Assembly: GCA_002314055.1 (NCBI GenBank)
Contig: DCBP01000007.1
Coordinates: 994 to 34,943, forward strand
Source of the DNA: Prevotella sp. UBA1104
Lineage (GTDB): Bacteria > Bacteroidota > Bacteroidia > Bacteroidales > Bacteroidaceae
Direction of reading: 5' to 3'
DNA length: 33,950 nucleotides
The translations under genes were made by a program, and so were the position numbers. The notes below the pieces were generated by a model. That model did no database searches, had not been told where the DNA came from, and saw only the letters and a program-made list of their open reading frames with translations. How positions within the stretch are numbered: position 1 is the stretch's first letter; each line of letters starts with the position of its first letter. Positions 1 to 8,420 of the stretch are shown piece after piece.

Positions 1-110
1 GGAAAGAGGAATTAGGAATTAAGAGTTACTGTTATTCATATCCGTCTTATTAGTCTTATCCGTCTTATTACTCCCAGAACTCCCAATTCTCCAATAAAAA
101 AATAAAAATC
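1..110. repeat. Intergenic simple-repeat spacer at left edge
   Basis: This stretch holds short degenerate repeats and no gene. It contains GAATTAGGAATT-type units near 8-20, two copies of CCGTCTTATTA near 43-70, and CTCCCAGAACTCCCAATTCTCC near 72-93. Read on the minus strand it has the same order of parts as the spacer at 8268-8420: GGGAG-rich units, then a short AT-rich link, then CCTAATTCCTCTTTCC. No clear TAnnTTTG promoter for the following gene is visible. Confidence 0.5.
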
Positions 111-674
111 ATGAAAATTGCAGTTATAGATAATTACGACAGCTTTACTTATAATCTCGTACATCTCGTACGCAGCTTGAATGTTGAAGTTGATGTCGTT
201 CGCAACGACAAGTTTAAAATAGAAGATTTATCCTGTTACGACAAGATATTGCTAAGTCCCGGTCCGGGAATACCGAGCGAGGCTGGACTCTTGCTCAATG
301 TTATAAAGGCGTATGCAGGAAAGAAGCCCCTGCTTGGTGTGTGTCTTGGGCATCAGGCGATAGCCGAAGTCTTTGGCGGTACGTTGCGCAATTTGCAGAA
401 TGTATATCATGGTGTTGCCACTCCGTGTAGGGTCGTGGCAGACGATATATTATTCAATGGTTTGCCAAAGGAGTTTGAAGTAGGGCGTTACCACAGTTGG
501 GTGGTAGACAGAAGTACTCTGCCCTCATGTCTTGAAGTAACGTCGGAGAGTCCTGATGGGGAGATAATGTCGCTTCGCCATCGTGAGTTAGATGTTCGTG
601 GGGTGCAGTTTCATCCCGAGAGTGTCTTGACTCCCGTTGGCAAACAGATTATTTCGAATTGGATAGATTGTTGA
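111..674 (+). CDS. trpG: Glutamine amidotransferase, anthranilate/aminodeoxychorismate synthase component II (TrpG/PabA)
   Basis: This class I glutamine amidotransferase releases ammonia from glutamine for a chorismate-using partner (TrpE for tryptophan, PabB for folate) in the cytoplasm. The 187-residue length is normal for the family. The N-terminus reads IDNYDSFTYNL, the oxyanion motif SPGPGIP lies at about 49-54, the nucleophile is Cys78 in GVCLGHQAI, and His168 and Glu170 lie in FHPES, so the catalytic triad is complete. The start is the only sensible ATG. The next gene is convergent, so this copy is not followed by trpD as in a standard trp operon; a partner could lie upstream of the window. 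Sequence alone does not separate TrpG from PabA, and one protein often serves both pathways. Its 3' end overlaps the convergent phosphatase gene by 26 bp. Confidence 0.9.
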   Translation: MKIAVIDNYDSFTYNLVHLVRSLNVEVDVVRNDKFKIEDLSCYDKILLSPGPGIPSEAGLLLNVIKAYAGKKPLLGVCLGHQAIAEVFGGTLRNLQNVYHGVATPCRVVADDILFNGLPKEFEVGRYHSWVVDRSTLPSCLEVTSESPDGEIMSLRHRELDVRGVQFHPESVLTPVGKQIISNWIDC

Positions 675-1506
675 AGTCTGCCTCAATCCATTTCACCACA
701 CTGTCGTCTTCGTTCGTGCCGATAACCTCATCACTTGCCGCCTTTACCTCGTCGTAGGCATTCTCCACGGCAACGCTATGGTCGGCAATCTGCATCATCG
801 GAATGTCGTTGAGGTTGTCGCCGAACACAACGATACGTTCTGCTCCCACTTTTGCGGCAAGTTCTTTGATGGCTTCTGCTTTTGTCGTACCACGGGTGTA
901 GAGGTCGATAAATCCCAATTCGTCATTAAAGATATCGTGGTAGCAGTTGTATGTGCAACTTATTCCCTCGCTGTCAATATCGTCGGCGATTGCCCTCAGG
1001 TCACGGAATTTTCCCATACTGAAGATGAGCATCAACTCGTCGGTAGAATCCTCTGCCGACAGCTTGTCTGTTGTAATGAGTTTCTTTAGTGGACCAGTTA
1101 CTCTTGGGTCTATAAACTCATGCTCATCTTCAGACAGATGGTTGCTGTGGCGGACAATAATCTGGTTGCCGTGTTTATAATATAAGAACGGGGTATTGCC
1201 GTGGCGTTCAAAGATGTTGATAAACTTTTGGATGTCGTTTCGACAGATTGTTCTTGCCGAAGCATATTCCTGTTTTTTATTGTCCCACATGGCGCAGCCT
1301 GCCATTACGATAAATGGCAGGTTGACATTTACTCGTTTCATCAAATCAACCACGGTGGCTGGTGTGCGTGCTGTGGCTACTGTAAACATAGCACCGCGCT
1401 CTATCAGCGAATTCAGTTTTTTTATTGTCGTTTCAGACAGGACGGACGACTGATTTAGCAAGGTGCCGTCCATGTCGCTAACGTATAGGGTCTTTATTTG
1501 TGGCAT
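649..1506 (-). CDS. Cof-type HAD-IIB family sugar-phosphate/nucleotide phosphatase
   Basis: This is a cytoplasmic HAD-superfamily hydrolase of the Cof/YidA type, which dephosphorylates small phosphorylated metabolites such as sugar phosphates or flavin precursors; the substrate cannot be read from sequence. Motif I is DMDGTLL with Asp11 (nucleophile) and Asp13, motif II is the TVATAR segment, and the metal-binding motif IV is GDNLNDIPMM at about 229-238. I chose the ATG at 1506 (MPQIKTLYVSDMDGT, 285 residues). The reading frame stays open 30 codons further to 1596, but that extension runs through a GGGAGAACT simple repeat and overlaps the MATE gene, while the chosen start has an A-rich leader. 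It is probably co-transcribed with the MATE gene 87 bp upstream. Confidence 0.9.
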   Translation of the reverse strand: MPQIKTLYVSDMDGTLLNQSSVLSETTIKKLNSLIERGAMFTVATARTPATVVDLMKRVNVNLPFIVMAGCAMWDNKKQEYASARTICRNDIQKFINIFERHGNTPFLYYKHGNQIIVRHSNHLSEDEHEFIDPRVTGPLKKLITTDKLSAEDSTDELMLIFSMGKFRDLRAIADDIDSEGISCTYNCYHDIFNDELGFIDLYTRGTTKAEAIKELAAKVGAERIVVFGDNLNDIPMMQIADHSVAVENAYDEVKAASDEVIGTNEDDSVVKWIEADFNNLSNSK

Positions 1507-1527
1507 TGCTTTTCTTTTGTTTTTTTT

Positions 1528-1614
1528 ATGGGAGAACTGGGAGCTTTGGGAGAACTGGGAGATATAAGACAAATAGGAGTAACTATCATTCTTCATTCTT
1601 CATTCTTCATTCTT
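1528..1614. repeat. Simple repeats between MATE and HAD genes (GGGAGAACT units, then ATTCTTC units)
   Basis: Positions 1528-1563 contain GGGAGAACT, GGGAGCTTT, GGGAGAACT and GGGAGA in a row. Positions 1587-1614 contain four near-perfect ATTCTTC units. The second array includes the last codons and stop of the MATE gene, so the repeat has grown into a coding end. The GGGAG array belongs to the same spacer family as 8295-8355 and, in reverse, 72-93. Confidence 0.6.
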
Positions 1615-2963
1615 AATTTTTTCTTCACGAATATCCAGAACGTGATGCTCATCATTATTCCGGTGAGAGTCCATGACACAGGATAAGCCATCATTAGCAC
1701 CTTGAAGCTCTTGAAATGTTCTGCTACACCGAAAATCCATACAATTCTCAGCAGACAGGTTCCGAATATCGTGATAAGTGTAGGAAGCATCGACTTTCCC
1801 ATTCCTCTTAATGAGGCTCCTGGAATCTCATACAGACAGGCGATAGACTGGGTGGCAAGGGCAACGAAGATACGAGTTGAACCGAATTTCAAAACTTCAG
1901 GGTCGGTTGAGAAAAGACTAAGACAGGGTATGTGCTGCCATGTGATTAGCAGATTGCTCACCAAACAGGCGGCAAAGCCCAAGCCCATGCAAATCCAGAA
2001 CACACGTTTCACTCGGTCGTTGTAACCCGCTCCATAGTTTTGACCGATAAAACTTATTGCAGCACCGTCGAAGGCTACGACAAGGAAGTAGCAGTATGAC
2101 TCAAAGTTGAGTGATGCTGCCGAACCGGCGATTGCTGCAGCTCCATAGCCGTTGATAGCCGACTGCATGAGTACGTTTGAAAACGAGAATATCATGCCCT
2201 GTATTCCTGCCGGCACTCCAATCTGTAGCATCCTCTTCAGCTCAGTCCATTTTATCCTCATACCTTTGAAGTCCAGTCTGTAAGGCTCCTCCTCGTGAAT
2301 CAATATTCTGACGATAAGTGTTGCACTTATAACGTTTGATATGCAAGTGGCAATAGCCACGCCAGCCACGCTCATGTGCAGACAAATAACGAAGAAGAGG
2401 TTAAGAACGGTATTTACGGTTCCTGCAATGAGCAATATATATAATGGGCGCCTTGTGTCGCCCATGCTTCGCAGAATAGCCGAGGCAAAGTTGAACACCA
2501 TGAAAAACGGTATGCCGCAGAAATAAATTCTGAGATAGACCACTGCAAGACTCAACACGCTGTCTGGCGTGTCGATAAGTTCCAGTATAGGTCGCGCCAC
2601 GATGATACCGAGCAACATGAGGAATATGCCGCTTCCCACGGACACCAGAGCCACAGTATGTATCGCATCCTTAATACTCTTGCTGTCATTCTGTCCGATG
2701 TGGTTTGAGATGATAACGTTGGCACCCATCGAAATACCCATAAACAGATTGATGAGAAGATTTATCACCGGGGCGTTACTTCCCACGGCGGCAAGAGCCT
2801 CCTTGTTGGCAAAATGTCCCACTACGGCAACATCAACTGAATTGAACAGCTGCTGCATCAAACTGCTTGCGGCGAGTGGTAGGGCAAAAATAAGAATCTT
2901 CATCAGCAATGGTCCGTGAAGCATGTCGATTTCCTTTTTGCCTTTATTTATACTGATACCCAT
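1593..2963 (-). CDS. MATE family multidrug/Na+ efflux transporter
   Basis: This is an inner-membrane exporter of the multidrug and toxic compound extrusion family, expected to use an Na+ or H+ gradient to expel drugs or metabolites. The 456-residue length and about twelve hydrophobic segments match the family. Recognisable pieces are the N-terminal IDMLHGPLLMKI before the first helix, LMQQLFNSVDVAVVGHF in helices 1-2, and GAAAIAGSAA around the start of the second half. The start at 2963 gives a short charged leader; an internal Met14 (MLHGPL) is possible. A TAACTTTG promoter element lies about 35 bp upstream. The last codons are made of AAGAATG repeats, so the extreme C-terminus (KLRMKNEE) is probably not conserved. 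Confidence 0.9.
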   Translation of the reverse strand: MGISINKGKKEIDMLHGPLLMKILIFALPLAASSLMQQLFNSVDVAVVGHFANKEALAAVGSNAPVINLLINLFMGISMGANVIISNHIGQNDSKSIKDAIHTVALVSVGSGIFLMLLGIIVARPILELIDTPDSVLSLAVVYLRIYFCGIPFFMVFNFASAILRSMGDTRRPLYILLIAGTVNTVLNLFFVICLHMSVAGVAIATCISNVISATLIVRILIHEEEPYRLDFKGMRIKWTELKRMLQIGVPAGIQGMIFSFSNVLMQSAINGYGAAAIAGSAASLNFESYCYFLVVAFDGAAISFIGQNYGAGYNDRVKRVFWICMGLGFAACLVSNLLITWQHIPCLSLFSTDPEVLKFGSTRIFVALATQSIACLYEIPGASLRGMGKSMLPTLITIFGTCLLRIVWIFGVAEHFKSFKVLMMAYPVSWTLTGIMMSITFWIFVKKKLRMKNEE

Positions 2964-2996
2964 TTCTTTTATTTTCCTGAATCCATTTTACGGTTG

Positions 2997-3004
2997 CAAA
3001 GTTA
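2997..3004 (-). promoter_or_regulatory. Putative Bacteroidetes -7 element (TAACTTTG) for the MATE gene
   Basis: The minus strand reads TAACTTTG, a match to the Bacteroidetes TAnnTTTG box, 34 bp before the MATE start. No good TTTG -33 box is seen at the usual 19-21 bp spacing. Confidence 0.5.
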
Positions 3005-3068
3005 CTCATTATTTTTATTTATACGATATATTGAGGAATAATATATATATGTCAGTTTTATAAAAAAA

Positions 3069-3100
3069 GATGACTTACGGAATAAAATCCGTAAGTCATC
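3069..3100 (-). terminator. Rho-independent terminator of thrS
   Basis: A perfect 12-bp stem GATGACTTACGG / CCGTAAGTCATC encloses an 8-nt loop. On the minus strand it is followed by a run of seven T, and it sits about 75 bp after the thrS stop. On the plus strand it is followed by CCTTTTATTTT, so it could work weakly in both directions. Confidence 0.8.
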
Positions 3101-3111
3101 CCTTTTATTTT

Positions 3112-3172
3112 CGAATCTTTGAATCTTTGAATTCTTGAATTTTCAATTCTTCAATTCTTGAATCTTTCAATT
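3112..3172. repeat. Low-complexity TTGAATCTT/TTCAATTCTT repeats
   Basis: Between the thrS stop and its terminator, short units of the form CGAATCTTTGAATC and CAATTCTTCAATTCTTG alternate in both orientations for about 60 bp. They give a poorly defined set of AT-rich hairpins in the thrS 3' UTR. No coding potential is seen. Confidence 0.6.
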
Positions 3173-5125
3173 TTAATCATTCAGTGCTTTGAGCATTTCT
3201 TTAACCTCATCGTTAATCTTCTTAGCGAAGTCTTCCTTAGTCATAACGCCCTGATCGCCGCCGCCCTGCTTACGCACGGCAACAGTACCGTCGGCTTGTT
3301 CCTTCTCGCCAACGACAAGCATATACGGGATACGCTTCATCTCGTTGTCGCGAATCTTACGACCAATCTTCTCGTTGCGGTCGTCAATCTTTGCACGCAC
3401 GCCCTGAGCGTCGAAATATTTGGCGAGCTGCTGTGCATACTCGTTATACTTCTCAGATATAGGCAGGATAGCAACCTGATCAGGTGTGAGCCACAATGGG
3501 AAGTGACCTGCGGTGTGCTCGATGAGAACGGCGGTGAAGCGCTCCAAAGAACCGAACGGTGCACGGTGAATCATAACAGGAGTCTTCTTCGAGTTGTCCT
3601 CGGCAGTATATTCCAGTTTGAAACGCTCCGGCAGGTTGTAGTCCACCTGAATTGTTCCCAGCTGCCAACGACGACCGATAGCATCCTTAACCATGAAGTC
3701 GAGTTTAGGACCATAGAATGCAGCCTCGCCCTCTTCCTCGCGGCAGTTAAGACCTTTCTCCTTGCAAGCCTCGCGGATAGCGTTCTGACTCTCTTCCCAA
3801 ATCTCGTCGCTACCGATATACTTCTCTGTATCCTTAGGGTCGCGGAGAGAAATCTGAGCCTCGTAGTTGTTGAAACCGAAAATCTTGAACACCTTGAGAA
3901 TAACGTCGATAACATTCTCGAACTCAGCCTTCACTTGGTCCTGACGAACGAAGATATGAGCATCGTCCTGAGTGAATGTGCGCACACGAGTAAGTCCGTG
4001 AAGCTCACCGCTCTTCTCATAACGGAATACAGTTCCGAACTCTGCTATACGCAGAGGCAGATCCTTGTAAGAACGTGGTTTGCGGGCATAAATCTCGCAG
4101 TGGTGAGGACAGTTCATCGGCTTCAGCATATATTCCTCGTCCTCCTCAGGAGTGTGGATAGGCTGGAAAGCATCCTTGCCGTAGTGAGCATAGTGGCCCG
4201 AAGTAACATAAAGACTCTTACCTCCGATACCCGGAGTGATAACCTCCTGATAGTTGTATGGCTTCAAGAGACTGCGCAACAGTTCCTGCAAGCGCAGACG
4301 CAACTGTGTGCCCTTTGGCAACCAGATAGGCAGACCTTTACCAACACGCTCAGAGAACATAAAGAGCTCCATCTCCTTACCAATCTTGCGGTGGTCGCGC
4401 TTCTTAGCCTCCTCAAGCATAGTGAGATATTCGTCGAGCATCTTCTTCTTTGGGAAGGTGATACCATAGATACGAGTCATCTGCTCGCGCTTTGCATCGC
4501 CACGCCAGAAAGCACCGGCAACGCTTGTAATCTTGATAGCCTTGATAGCGCCAGTGCTCATGAGGTGAGGACCTTTACAGAGGTCTGTAAACGATCCCTG
4601 TGTATAGGTAGTGATGGTACCGTCTTCAAGATCCTGTTCGATATGCTCGCACTTGTACTCCTGACCGTCGGCACGGAACTCCTTCAAGGCATCAGCCTTT
4701 GACACTTCCTTGCGAACGAGCGGTTCGTCTTTAGAAGCGAGTTCCTTCATCTTCTTTTCAATCTTCTCGAAATCGCTCTCCTTGATGATTGTGCCGTCAG
4801 CCGGCATGACATCATAGAAGAAACCGTTTTCTACAGCCGGACCGAATCCGAACTGAATGCCAGGGTACAACTCCTGGAGAGCCTCAGCCAGCAAGTGTGC
4901 AGATGTATGCCAGAAGGCATGCTTACCTTCCTCGTCTTCCCACTTGTACAATGTTACATTTGCATCCTCGTTGATAGGACGGTTCAACTCTACTGTTTCG
5001 CCATTTACGCCGCAAGCCAATACGTTGCGAGCCAAAGCAGGCGAAATGCTTTCTGCAATCTGCAAGCCAGTTACGCCCTGTTCATACTCACGAACAGATC
5101 CGTCTGGAAATGTGATTTTTATCAT
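3173..5125 (-). CDS. thrS: Threonine--tRNA ligase
   Basis: This class II aminoacyl-tRNA synthetase charges tRNA-Thr in the cytoplasm. The 650-residue protein has the full bacterial layout: an N-terminal TGS domain (about 1-62), the second additional editing domain with HTSAH (His73, His77), the catalytic core with MNCPHHCEIY (zinc cysteine) and motif 2 (RIAEFGTVFRYE, then GLTRVRTFTQDDAH), and a C-terminal anticodon-binding domain with GRKIRDNEMKRIPYMLVVG. The start ATG follows an A-rich leader and gives the standard MIKITFPDGS start. It is monocistronic here: a promoter-like TAATTTTG lies about 60 bp upstream and a strong terminator downstream. The frequent partner infC is not next to it. Confidence 0.97.
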   Translation of the reverse strand: MIKITFPDGSVREYEQGVTGLQIAESISPALARNVLACGVNGETVELNRPINEDANVTLYKWEDEEGKHAFWHTSAHLLAEALQELYPGIQFGFGPAVENGFFYDVMPADGTIIKESDFEKIEKKMKELASKDEPLVRKEVSKADALKEFRADGQEYKCEHIEQDLEDGTITTYTQGSFTDLCKGPHLMSTGAIKAIKITSVAGAFWRGDAKREQMTRIYGITFPKKKMLDEYLTMLEEAKKRDHRKIGKEMELFMFSERVGKGLPIWLPKGTQLRLRLQELLRSLLKPYNYQEVITPGIGGKSLYVTSGHYAHYGKDAFQPIHTPEEDEEYMLKPMNCPHHCEIYARKPRSYKDLPLRIAEFGTVFRYEKSGELHGLTRVRTFTQDDAHIFVRQDQVKAEFENVIDVILKVFKIFGFNNYEAQISLRDPKDTEKYIGSDEIWEESQNAIREACKEKGLNCREEEGEAAFYGPKLDFMVKDAIGRRWQLGTIQVDYNLPERFKLEYTAEDNSKKTPVMIHRAPFGSLERFTAVLIEHTAGHFPLWLTPDQVAILPISEKYNEYAQQLAKYFDAQGVRAKIDDRNEKIGRKIRDNEMKRIPYMLVVGEKEQADGTVAVRKQGGGDQGVMTKEDFAKKINDEVKEMLKALND

Positions 5126-5180
5126 AATGTTGTTTTGTTTTTAGCGAGTGATACGAATACCCGCGATTGTTTATCGGCTG

Positions 5181-5188
5181 CAAAATTA
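5181..5188 (-). promoter_or_regulatory. Putative -7 element (TAATTTTG) of thrS
   Basis: The minus strand reads TAATTTTG, a match to TAnnTTTG, 56 bp before the thrS start. A TTG lies 17 bp further upstream (5206-5208), slightly close for a -33 box. The 56-nt leader has no obvious T-box or ribosomal-protein-like structure. Confidence 0.5.
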
Positions 5189-5298
5189 GTATTTTATTCG
5201 TAAAACAAGAAAGGTTTTATGATATTTTATTCAAGTTTGGAATTACACCTTATTATATAGATAAAAGATGAATGCACTATTCTATTCTGATAAATGCA

Positions 5299-6909
5299 TT
5301 ATTTTATTCTCTTCACTCCATTTTCTATAACAATTCCCTTTGCTTGCCTTTCTATAAGTTTACCGTCAATAGAGAATGTCTTTATGTCTTGTCCGTGTGA
5401 ATCGTCTTCGAAGTAAGGCGACATTATTCCGCTTGCGTCGATACCAACATGAAATGAAATATCCGTTCCGTCCATACGGATGCCGGTTACGGGCTTGCTA
5501 AGAGGGGTACCGTCCCATAACAAGGAACTTGGCTTAGAAAAATCCGTAAATGAGGTGTTGTTAAGCAGACCAGGAAAGAGATCGCCGCTAATGGTAGACT
5601 TCGCCCAACTGTTGTCTGCTGCCATCATCATCACGTGTTGGTGCTTTGGATCAGCATTTACGGCATTTTGATTCCACACCTGTTCGTCGTAGTCGATATG
5701 TGTAATCATCAGTCCGCGAGCCGGCAAGTAGGCATCCCATCCATTCTGTTGACGGTTTTCGAGGATGAAATACTCATCGGGATTAGTAGGCGAAGAGAGT
5801 CGCACGGCATGGTTCGACTCGGCAAGAGGGGAGAGCACGTAGTCGCGCTCCATGGTAGCGTCGTCGTAGTTTAGCCATCCCACACTGTAACGCTCAAAGG
5901 CACTGTAGGATGGGGGAGTGTTGCCGTTGTTCAGATACGAACCGCTCGACATGATGTCCCATGATGCCATGCCATAGCCGCTGCTATACGTTACGTCGTA
6001 GATATCCGGCAGACCGAGGCAATGACCGTATTCATGGCAGAATGTACCGATGCCGCTAAAGGATTTCCCTTCGGCAGAATACTGGTCCGTGCGATATTCT
6101 GCAGAACAGGCATAAAGTCCAACACGTTTTCCTTGAATCTGCTGATATGCAAACTGTGCGCTCGCCTGCAGATTCCACATGTGAGGCCACACCGTATTGG
6201 CATCGCCACCGTCAGCTTCGCCGAGTCCGGCATAAATCACGTAGACCATATCTACGATACCATCTTTGTCGGCATCATAATCGTCGAGATTTATCAATCC
6301 CTGTTCTGCAGCCTTCTGTACGGCAGAGAAAATCATCACACTTGCGTTTTTGTCGCTGCCTTTGGCATTGTTAGCTCCATAATAACGATAAGGCATTTCC
6401 AAATCCACCGGACCGACCACATCGAAGGTAGGTTCAAACTGTCCCATAGACTGCGACACGAAATAATCACGAGCTGAGCCTGTAGCCCCATTTCTGTTAT
6501 ACCCTTGCTGGTTCATCAGGTTGTAAATCTCCTCTCTTGTGTTGTTGAATTTCAGATCATCGAAATTCGCGAGGATAATTAGTCCGTGAGAATTCTTGCC
6601 GGGAGTTCTGCTTATTGTCTTTTTCAGATTTCCCATAAGTTGCGACCTCTCATTCAGAGTCGTTTTGCGCCTTTCTCTCAATATAGATTCAGCCTTTTCT
6701 GTCAATCTCGTAACAAAACCGTCTTCATTAATCGTTACGGCAAATCCATTCCCATCAACATAAGAGTGGGCATATTCGTCGCCCATGAGCGAGAGTGTAA
6801 TACGCGAACCATCAGGTTGCGTGTAGACAAACGGACGCGGATTAGCGGGTACGGCAAACATTTTGACAGCCGTAATAGTCATCATTACAGATAATAAAAA
6901 CCTTTTCAT
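5299..6909 (-). CDS. Secreted M6 family metalloprotease with T9SS-like C-terminal tag
   Basis: This is a secreted zinc endopeptidase of the M6 (immune inhibitor A-like) family. A signal peptide ends near MFA-VPA (about 19-20). Residues 27-70 look like the short propeptide typical of Bacteroidetes M6 enzymes (QPDGSRITLSLMGDEYAHSY). A calcium-binding DADKDGIVD loop lies at 212-220. The catalytic motif HEYGHCLGLPD runs from 292 to 302 with zinc ligands His292, His296 and probably Asp302, and base Glu293. The last ~40 residues form a tail ending GIVIENGVKRIK, like the tags of three other secreted proteins in this window, suggesting export by a type IX-like system. Its ATG overlaps the stop of the GLUG gene (ATGA), so the two are translationally coupled. 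It is the last gene of the TonB-receptor operon, so its target is probably linked to what the receptor imports. Confidence 0.92.
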   Translation of the reverse strand: MKRFLLSVMMTITAVKMFAVPANPRPFVYTQPDGSRITLSLMGDEYAHSYVDGNGFAVTINEDGFVTRLTEKAESILRERRKTTLNERSQLMGNLKKTISRTPGKNSHGLIILANFDDLKFNNTREEIYNLMNQQGYNRNGATGSARDYFVSQSMGQFEPTFDVVGPVDLEMPYRYYGANNAKGSDKNASVMIFSAVQKAAEQGLINLDDYDADKDGIVDMVYVIYAGLGEADGGDANTVWPHMWNLQASAQFAYQQIQGKRVGLYACSAEYRTDQYSAEGKSFSGIGTFCHEYGHCLGLPDIYDVTYSSGYGMASWDIMSSGSYLNNGNTPPSYSAFERYSVGWLNYDDATMERDYVLSPLAESNHAVRLSSPTNPDEYFILENRQQNGWDAYLPARGLMITHIDYDEQVWNQNAVNADPKHQHVMMMAADNSWAKSTISGDLFPGLLNNTSFTDFSKPSSLLWDGTPLSKPVTGIRMDGTDISFHVGIDASGIMSPYFEDDSHGQDIKTFSIDGKLIERQAKGIVIENGVKRIK

Positions 6910-8267
6910 CTTACGATAACTTTCTTACCTTTATGAATAAATATACCGTGTGAAGGAGTAGAAACCTTCTCTCCGCAGATATTAAACCAAGAATCATCAG
7001 TCATTCTGTCAGACATAACCTCGTTGATGCCAGTAGCTTCACCGATGTTCAAGCTGATACTTCTTGAAGCACTACCGAGCGTAGCAGTGAGCACTTCCGT
7101 TCCGTTGCCCTTAATCTTAACCGTTCCGTCGCTTAGAATTTCTACAATATCATTTTTTGCTGTCCATGTTACCGTTCCGTAAGACGAATTACCCATAGAC
7201 ACTTTGAAGTCCTTTGTAACCTGTTCGAGCCAATCGCCATCAGCAAGCATAATAGGGGTGGCATAGAGCACAGCCATATCACTATTCTCCAATCCCCCCA
7301 TAGCAGGTCGCGGCAGCAGTCCGTCGGCATATACCCATTCGTTGCCAAGAGAACTTTGCATCTGCTCGCCCGTAAGTTCTGCAGTGTTCTTCTCTTGAGC
7401 CGTAACGGCGAAAGAGTTGTGGGCATACTGCTTGTCGTAGAATATTTCTCCCAAGTCAGTAGGGTTAGAGTTTCCGATACACCCGGAGATGTTCTCACAG
7501 CTCATGGTTCCGAAATTCGCAATGCGGTGAACCTTGTCGTTCCACATAGGGTTGCCGATAGTTCCGCCCACACGTTGAGAACCCTTGTTTTCGATAAATC
7601 CATAATTTGCAATATCATTAATAACGTTGCCTACAGCTTGTCCTGAATATCCAATCACACCGCCCACGGCACCGCCGTCGCATGATACCGTACCATAATT
7701 TGCACAGTTGCTAACGGTAGCTCCGCCCATCGTTCCGTCGCTTTGAGATATTATACCGCCGATAACACCGCCCACATAGGCAATACTTGAGTAAGAAGAC
7801 GATACATTGGCATAATTCGCAAGATTATATAGCCGAGCCTCATTGGTTGGATTAGCCACGATAGCCCCCACATACCTTCTGCCCACTACAGAACCCGTTA
7901 CGGCGAGGTCGTGCACGGCACCCGTCTTGACCGTTCCGAAGAGTCCCACGTAGTCATCCGTCGGCATGTCGATATCAAGATTGATAGAATGTCCGTCGCC
8001 GTCGAAGTCGCCCTTGAAATATCCCTCAAAGCCAATCATCTGTTTAAACGGCTCCGTGATATCCTGAGTAAGGCGGAAAAACTTGCCGTAAGTCTGTTGC
8101 GTGTTGCCTTCTCCCGGAGTGTCTACCATAGAGCTAATCTCCTTCAGGTCGTTCACGTTGCTGATAAGATAAGGGTCTGTGGCAGATCCAGTGCCGCCAG
8201 AGAAAGTTTGCGCCATACCTGATACGGAGAAAAGTATGGCAGAAAAGAAAAATAGATTTTTTTTCAT
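6906..8267 (-). CDS. Secreted GLUG-repeat surface protein with T9SS-like C-terminal tag
   Basis: The 453-residue product has a clear signal peptide (cleavage after SGMAQ, about 20). From about 105 to 270 it carries repeats such as YVGLFGTVKTGAVHDLAV, YVGAIVAN and VGGVIGGI with intervening N-C-A-N-Y-G segments; this is the GLUG motif pattern, which forms right-handed beta-solenoid adhesin-like folds. Residues about 345-410 look like a bacterial Ig-like (Big-type) domain (TWTAKNDIVEILSDGTVKIKG). The tail GIFIHKGKKVIVR matches the tags of other secreted proteins here. It shares ATGA with the M6 protease start. GLUG motifs occur in IgA protease and adhesin-type proteins, so a substrate- or surface-binding role is inferred. 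An exact function cannot be given. Confidence 0.85.
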   Translation of the reverse strand: MKKNLFFFSAILFSVSGMAQTFSGGTGSATDPYLISNVNDLKEISSMVDTPGEGNTQQTYGKFFRLTQDITEPFKQMIGFEGYFKGDFDGDGHSINLDIDMPTDDYVGLFGTVKTGAVHDLAVTGSVVGRRYVGAIVANPTNEARLYNLANYANVSSSYSSIAYVGGVIGGIISQSDGTMGGATVSNCANYGTVSCDGGAVGGVIGYSGQAVGNVINDIANYGFIENKGSQRVGGTIGNPMWNDKVHRIANFGTMSCENISGCIGNSNPTDLGEIFYDKQYAHNSFAVTAQEKNTAELTGEQMQSSLGNEWVYADGLLPRPAMGGLENSDMAVLYATPIMLADGDWLEQVTKDFKVSMGNSSYGTVTWTAKNDIVEILSDGTVKIKGNGTEVLTATLGSASRSISLNIGEATGINEVMSDRMTDDSWFNICGEKVSTPSHGIFIHKGKKVIVR

Positions 8268-8420
8268 ATTGTTGATTTTGATTTTATTATTTAATGGGAG
8301 AGCTGGGAGAGCTGGGAAAGCTGGGAGAACTTGGAGAGTTGGGAAGACTGGGGAGGACTGAATAGGACCATTATGACAAATAGGAGTAATAATTCCTAAT
8401 TCCTCTTTCCTAATTCCTAA
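8268..8420. repeat. Intergenic repeat spacer (GGGAGAGCT tandem units)
   Basis: About 150 bp between two genes of the operon. Positions 8295-8355 contain six or seven degenerate 9-10-bp units of GGGAGAGCTG type. They are followed by AATAGGAGTAAT and then AATTCCTAATTCCTCTTTCCTAATTCC (split motif, 8390-8420). The same arrangement is present in reverse at the window's left edge and partly at 1528-1614. No internal promoter is obvious. Confidence 0.6.

Noticed and set aside
1507..1596. N-terminal extension of the HAD phosphatase
   Set aside because: The extra 30 codons are translated GGGAGAACT/ATTCTTC repeats, and the family motif DMDGT sits at its usual position only from the ATG at 1506.
3158..4702. 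Long plus-strand open frame of 514 codons opposite thrS
   Set aside because: It lies wholly antisense to a gene with complete threonyl-tRNA synthetase motifs. Its composition is that of a mirrored codon pattern and it shows no recognisable domain.
5230..5298. Possible terminator after the M6 protease gene
   Set aside because: There are two partly similar AATGCACTA/AATGCATTA units and AT-rich DNA, but no stem of convincing length.
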